Shown in pieces: positions 61,221 to 64,000 of a DNA stretch of 64,000 nt (positions within the stretch are counted from its first letter, which is position 1; each line of letters begins with the position of its first letter). The stretch lies in the NCBI RefSeq assembly GCF_009712225.1, contig NZ_WASP01000005.1, positions 91,136 to 155,135 of the forward strand, written 5' to 3'. Source of the stretch: Desulfovibrio sp. Its GTDB lineage: Bacteria; Desulfobacterota; Desulfovibrionia; Desulfovibrionales; Desulfovibrionaceae. The position numbers and the translations under genes were made by a program. The notes beneath the pieces were generated by a model. That model worked only from the letters and a program-made list of their open reading frames with translations, had not been told where the DNA came from and ran no database searches.

Positions 61221-61244
61221 TTTCAGACTATCTGTATATTGCTC

Positions 61245-61272
61245 AAAACGCGGCTCCCGGGCCGCGTTTTTT
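61245..61272 (+). terminator. Rho-independent terminator of sdaA
   Basis: AAAACGCGGC and GCCGCGTTTT form a perfect 10-base-pair stem around TCCCGG, followed by TTATTTTC, 24 bases past the stop. Confidence 0.9.
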
Positions 61273-61753
61273 ATTTTCTTCCAGAGAGGTTGAGCCATTA
61301 TTGCAAACGGTTGTGGCCCAAAACATAGCAACGCAATACGAATGCAGCACTACGTGATACTGATATAAAAAGTGGAAAATTGCGTTCAAAATGTTCTGAA
61401 AAGTGTGTTTTGGGGTGAAACTGGTGTGATGTGAAGTTTTTAAAAACTAATAGCACAGAATAATTGTTGAAATTTATCTGATATCCGAGAGTATCGACAA
61501 AACAAGAAAAATGAGTAAGTATTTCTGATGTAATGCAAGGCATATAGGGCAATGAGGCAATATCCTTTACGGAGAGTTTTTCATCATAATGCTCTTCGGT
61601 GTTTAAATGCAGGCATGCCAGAAAATCAGCGTGTAAAAGGTTTACTGAACTGTGCACGGCTGTATTAATGCATGTTGCACAGACTGATCATTATCGTGTC
61701 CTCTTTGTGCTGCATACGGTACGTCCTGAAACCTGTAACACTGGAAGTGCAAG
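61273..61753. other. AT-rich stretch without a supported gene
   Basis: This 481-base interval is clearly richer in A and T than its neighbours. One minus-strand frame of 119 codons (61298-61657) crosses it but begins with GTG and has no ribosome binding site. Its product shows no motif I recognise, so I do not call it. The stretch may be a gene remnant or an acquired fragment and holds the promoter of the HdeA/HdeB-like gene. Confidence 0.5.
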
Positions 61754-62041
61754 ATGAAAAAACTGTTTTTTGCAATCGTGTTGGCGGCCATGTTTGCCAT
61801 GCCCATGAACGCCTCTGCCAAGGCTGATAAAATTGATTTTGGCAAACTGAAGTGCAGTGCATTTGTGGAGCTGGATTCCGAAACCATGACCATGCTTTAT
61901 TTTTGGCTTGATGGCTATGCCAGCGCCAAAACCGGCGATACAAAGCTGGATGTCGGCGCTGTTGAAAACAACCTGACCCAGATCATGAAGGTCTGTCAGA
62001 AGAACCCCAACAAAACGGTGCTTTCGGTTATCGCAGACTAG
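61754..62041 (+). CDS. HdeA/HdeB-like periplasmic protein (acid-stress chaperone family)
   Basis: This 95-residue protein has a Sec signal peptide (about 1-22) and a short helical mature domain with exactly two cysteines, Cys34 in KLKCSAFVEL and Cys81 in KVCQKNPNK. This pattern, with a central WLDGY segment and a C-x(~45)-CxxNP layout, matches HdeA/HdeB, small disulfide-bonded dimers that hold periplasmic proteins soluble at low pH. GGAAG precedes the ATG. It stands alone between an AT-rich stretch and a terminator. Confidence 0.75.
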   Translation: MKKLFFAIVLAAMFAMPMNASAKADKIDFGKLKCSAFVELDSETMTMLYFWLDGYASAKTGDTKLDVGAVENNLTQIMKVCQKNPNKTVLSVIAD

Positions 62042-62074
62042 GTTTGCCGTTACGGCAACAGGTTTGGTTCTGGA

Positions 62075-62105
62075 AAAAGGGCGGGTTTCAACGACCCGCC
62101 CTTTT
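62075..62105. terminator. Bidirectional terminator between the HdeA-like gene and mutY
   Basis: AAAAGGGCGGGT and ACCCGCCCTTTT form a perfect 12-base-pair stem around a short loop. It serves the plus-strand HdeA-like gene and overlaps the 3' end of the minus-strand mutY. Confidence 0.85.
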
Positions 62106-63331
62106 CACTTCTGAACATTGCCAGGCAGAGATCTCTGCTGCGCGGCATTCCCATCCGGCCCGGCAAAAAGCCTGTCGGCCAGTTTACGGTGCGCGGCGGG
62201 CATGGCCAGCTCGTTGAGTTCCTGGGGTGTGACCCAGCGGCATTCCGAGGCTGCAGTGAGCTGCGGCGGTTGCGGTGGGCTTTCCGTGTCGGGCGGTGTT
62301 TCAAGTTCCAGCCCAAAGCAGTGCAGCGTCAGCCTGTAGGTAGTATAGCCGTGTCGAATGATACCGTGCCGCTCAGTCACGCATACGGCAAAGCCCGTTT
62401 CCTCCATAAATTCTCTCACGCTGGCCTGTTCCGGGCTTTCGTCCGCCTCAACCCTGCCGCCGGGGAATTCCCACAGGTTCCCCCACACCCCCGAAGGGGG
62501 GCGCTTTTGCACAAATACCCTGTTGCCGCAGTGCAGCACACCGGTAACGGCGTTGACGGGTGTGATGGTGGCCCTCTTGCCGGGTACAGGACGCTGATCG
62601 GTGATGCCGAGGTGCAGGCTGATGCAGAACCTCGCCAGCGGACATGTTCCACACAGGGGTTTTTTGCGGCACACCAGCGCGCCCAGTTCCATCATGGCCT
62701 GGTTGTGCTCCCGGGCCATGCCTTCTGGTACAAGGCGTAGCGCCCACCGGTGTATGATCCCCGCCGCCGGATCCAGTTTTACGGGGCTGTCCACATCAAA
62801 AATACGGGCAACCACGCGCTCCACGTTGGCGTCCACGCAGGGCAGTTTTTCGCCAAACGCAATGCTTGCCACTGCGCCTGTGGTGTAGGGGCCAACCCCT
62901 GGCAGGGCACGTATGTCAGCAAGGTCTGAAGGAAAAACGCCGCCGTGCTCTGTCATTATCTTGCGCGCAGCGGTCAGAATGTGCCGGGCGCGTGAATAAT
63001 AACCAAGCCCCTCCCACTGCCGCAGCACTTCTTCTTCGCTGGCGGCGGCAAGAGTGGCGATATCGGGGAAGCGGCGCATCCAGTTTTTGAAGTAGCTGAC
63101 GCCACGTTCCATCTGGGTTTGCTGCAGCATAACCTCTGATATCCACACCTCGTAGGGGGTGTAGTTTACACGCCAGGGCAGGCTGCGCTGATTTTGGGCA
63201 AACCACTGGAGCAGGGCCGTTTGCAGCTCTGCAAGGTGTTCGTGCGGGGGCAGGTGGTGGGGCCGGGGCTGGCCCCCTTGCGGCAGACCCGGCAGGGTGG
63301 CTGGCTGCGCTTTGAGAGTCTTGCGGTTCAT
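62105..63331 (-). CDS. mutY: A/G-specific adenine glycosylase with an intact Nudix box
   Basis: MutY removes adenine opposite 8-oxoguanine. The 408-residue protein has the helix-hairpin-helix glycosylase domain: EVMLQQTQ with the catalytic Glu, LPGVGPYTTGAVAS, and VDANVERVV with the catalytic Asp. The cysteine cluster CRKKPLCGTCPLARFC spaces the first two cysteines by five residues, one fewer than the usual six. The C-terminal domain has the complete Nudix pattern GGRVEADESPEQASVREFMEETGF (given as GX5EX7REXXEEXG), which is normally degenerate in MutY. The start at 63331 is a guess; in-frame alternatives lie up to 63379. Confidence 0.93.
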   Translation of the reverse strand: MNRKTLKAQPATLPGLPQGGQPRPHHLPPHEHLAELQTALLQWFAQNQRSLPWRVNYTPYEVWISEVMLQQTQMERGVSYFKNWMRRFPDIATLAAASEEEVLRQWEGLGYYSRARHILTAARKIMTEHGGVFPSDLADIRALPGVGPYTTGAVASIAFGEKLPCVDANVERVVARIFDVDSPVKLDPAAGIIHRWALRLVPEGMAREHNQAMMELGALVCRKKPLCGTCPLARFCISLHLGITDQRPVPGKRATITPVNAVTGVLHCGNRVFVQKRPPSGVWGNLWEFPGGRVEADESPEQASVREFMEETGFAVCVTERHGIIRHGYTTYRLTLHCFGLELETPPDTESPPQPPQLTAASECRWVTPQELNELAMPAAHRKLADRLFAGPDGNAAQQRSLPGNVQK

Positions 63332-63443
63332 GGCAAGCAGCCTATACCGGTAAACGGGCATTGTCATCCGGGGCGGCATGCCCTATATTCGCGCCAATGG
63401 CGGGGTAGCCCCCGCTATGCGAATAACCACTCAAGGAGCACCC

Positions 63444-63953
63444 ATGTCCGACAATCCTACGGTTTTGCTGGAGACCTCCTCCGGCGACATTCTGGTGGAG
63501 CTTTTTGCTGACAAGGCCCCCCAAACCGTTGCCAATTTTTTGAAATATGTGGATGACGGCTTTTACACCAACACCATTTTTCACCGCGTTATCCCCGGCT
63601 TCATGATTCAGGGCGGCGGCATGGGCGCGCGTATGGACGAAAAGCCCACCCGCGAACCCATTACCAACGAAGCCGACAACGGCGTGAGGAACGACCGCGG
63701 CACCCTTGCCATGGCCCGCACCCGCGACCCGCACAGCGCCACGGCACAGTTCTTCATCAACCTGGTGGACAACGATTTTCTCAATCACACTTCGCCCACC
63801 CTTGACGGCTGGGGCTACTGCGTTTTCGGCAAAGTTGTCGAAGGCATTGAAAACGTGGATAAAATTGCCAAGGTCAAAACCAAGACCGTGGGCTTCCATG
63901 AAAATGTGCCCACCGACATGGTGCTGATCACCGGGGCGAGCCGCTTCGAATAA
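63444..63953 (+). CDS. Cyclophilin-type peptidyl-prolyl isomerase (cytoplasmic, PpiB-like)
   Basis: This 169-residue protein is a complete cyclophilin: [35 protein letters not shown] with the catalytic Arg, and the [18 protein letters not shown] and [12 protein letters not shown] segments. There is no signal peptide, so it should act in the cytoplasm. The ATG at 63444 has AAGGAG upstream. It is divergent from mutY. Confidence 0.96.
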   Translation: MSDNPTVLLETSSGDILVELFADKAPQTVANFLKYVDDGFYTNTIFHRVIPGFMIQGGGMGARMDEKPTREPITNEADNGVRNDRGTLAMARTRDPHSATAQFFINLVDNDFLNHTSPTLDGWGYCVFGKVVEGIENVDKIAKVKTKTVGFHENVPTDMVLITGASRFE

Positions 63954-64000
63954 AGCGAAGCGGCCGGCCCCCGCCGGACGGGGGGGGAGGGCGTCCGCGC
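63954..64000. other. Window end after the cyclophilin gene
   Basis: The last 47 bases hold GC-rich sequence with GGCCGG and CCGCCGG runs that may be the left half of a terminator. The structure is cut by the window edge. Confidence 0.3.

Noticed and set aside
61298..61657. 119-codon minus-strand frame in the AT-rich gap
   Set aside because: It starts with GTG without a ribosome binding site and shows no family motif; it could be a remnant, but I cannot support it as a gene.

Overview
The window looks like a chromosomal segment of a sulfate-reducing deltaproteobacterium of the genus Desulfovibrio (Desulfobacterota), close to D. desulfuricans. Evidence is the nrfHA cytochrome c nitrite reductase pair with a CxxCHxM NrfH, dense sigma-54 regulation, moderate-to-high GC, and the origin-region order dnaA-dnaN-gyrB-gyrA. 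No rRNA, tRNA, insertion sequence, prophage or CRISPR array was seen. The genus call is by family recognition, not by a database search.

Layout. 0-4 kb: a truncated membrane protein, nrfHA behind a probable sigma-54 promoter and a CRP/FNR-like site, an NlpC/P60 lipoprotein and a MerR-like regulator. 4.3-9 kb: a receiver-DsbA-GNAT operon on the minus strand, then parA and parB, with a near-perfect parS site upstream of parA and a small zinc-ribbon gene between them. 9-26.2 kb: a long leftward block. Read from the origin it is dnaA, dnaN, gyrB, gyrA, a TPR lipoprotein, purF, hisS, aspS, def, fmt, then a DUF116 gene and rsmB. The 26.17-26.54 kb gap has a perfect DnaA box and separates leftward from rightward genes, so it is the best oriC candidate.

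26.5-36 kb: an M23 peptidase, a sigma-54 activator with a degenerate receiver, an RraA-family protein with a dicarboxylate-type symporter, and a two-subunit UxaA/sulfolactate-lyase-like enzyme divergent from its own sigma-54 activator. 36-44.8 kb: housekeeping genes (PpiD-like foldase, glmS, coaX, eno, folD) plus an Ntn-hydrolase-like protein and a DUF805 protein. 44.9-49.8 kb: a four-gene sugar cluster (KdnB-like dehydrogenase, DegT aminotransferase, a CMP-sugar-synthetase/PseG-like fusion and an SpsF-like transferase), probably making an activated amino-ulosonate for surface glycans. 49.9-57.8 kb: cardiolipin synthase, UspA, a 1689-residue membrane protein built from kinase, receiver and Hpt-like modules that all appear to lack their phospho-acceptor residue, and a membrane TPR protein. 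57.9-64 kb: an MFS/MarR divergent pair, L-serine dehydratase, an HdeA/HdeB-like periplasmic protein beside an AT-rich stretch, mutY with a complete Nudix box, and a cyclophilin.

Most interesting: the pseudo-phosphorelay protein (51825-56894), the Kdn-like sugar cluster (44932-49779), and the sigma-54 module at 32.3-35.7 kb, where promoter, palindromic enhancer candidates and activator can all be seen.
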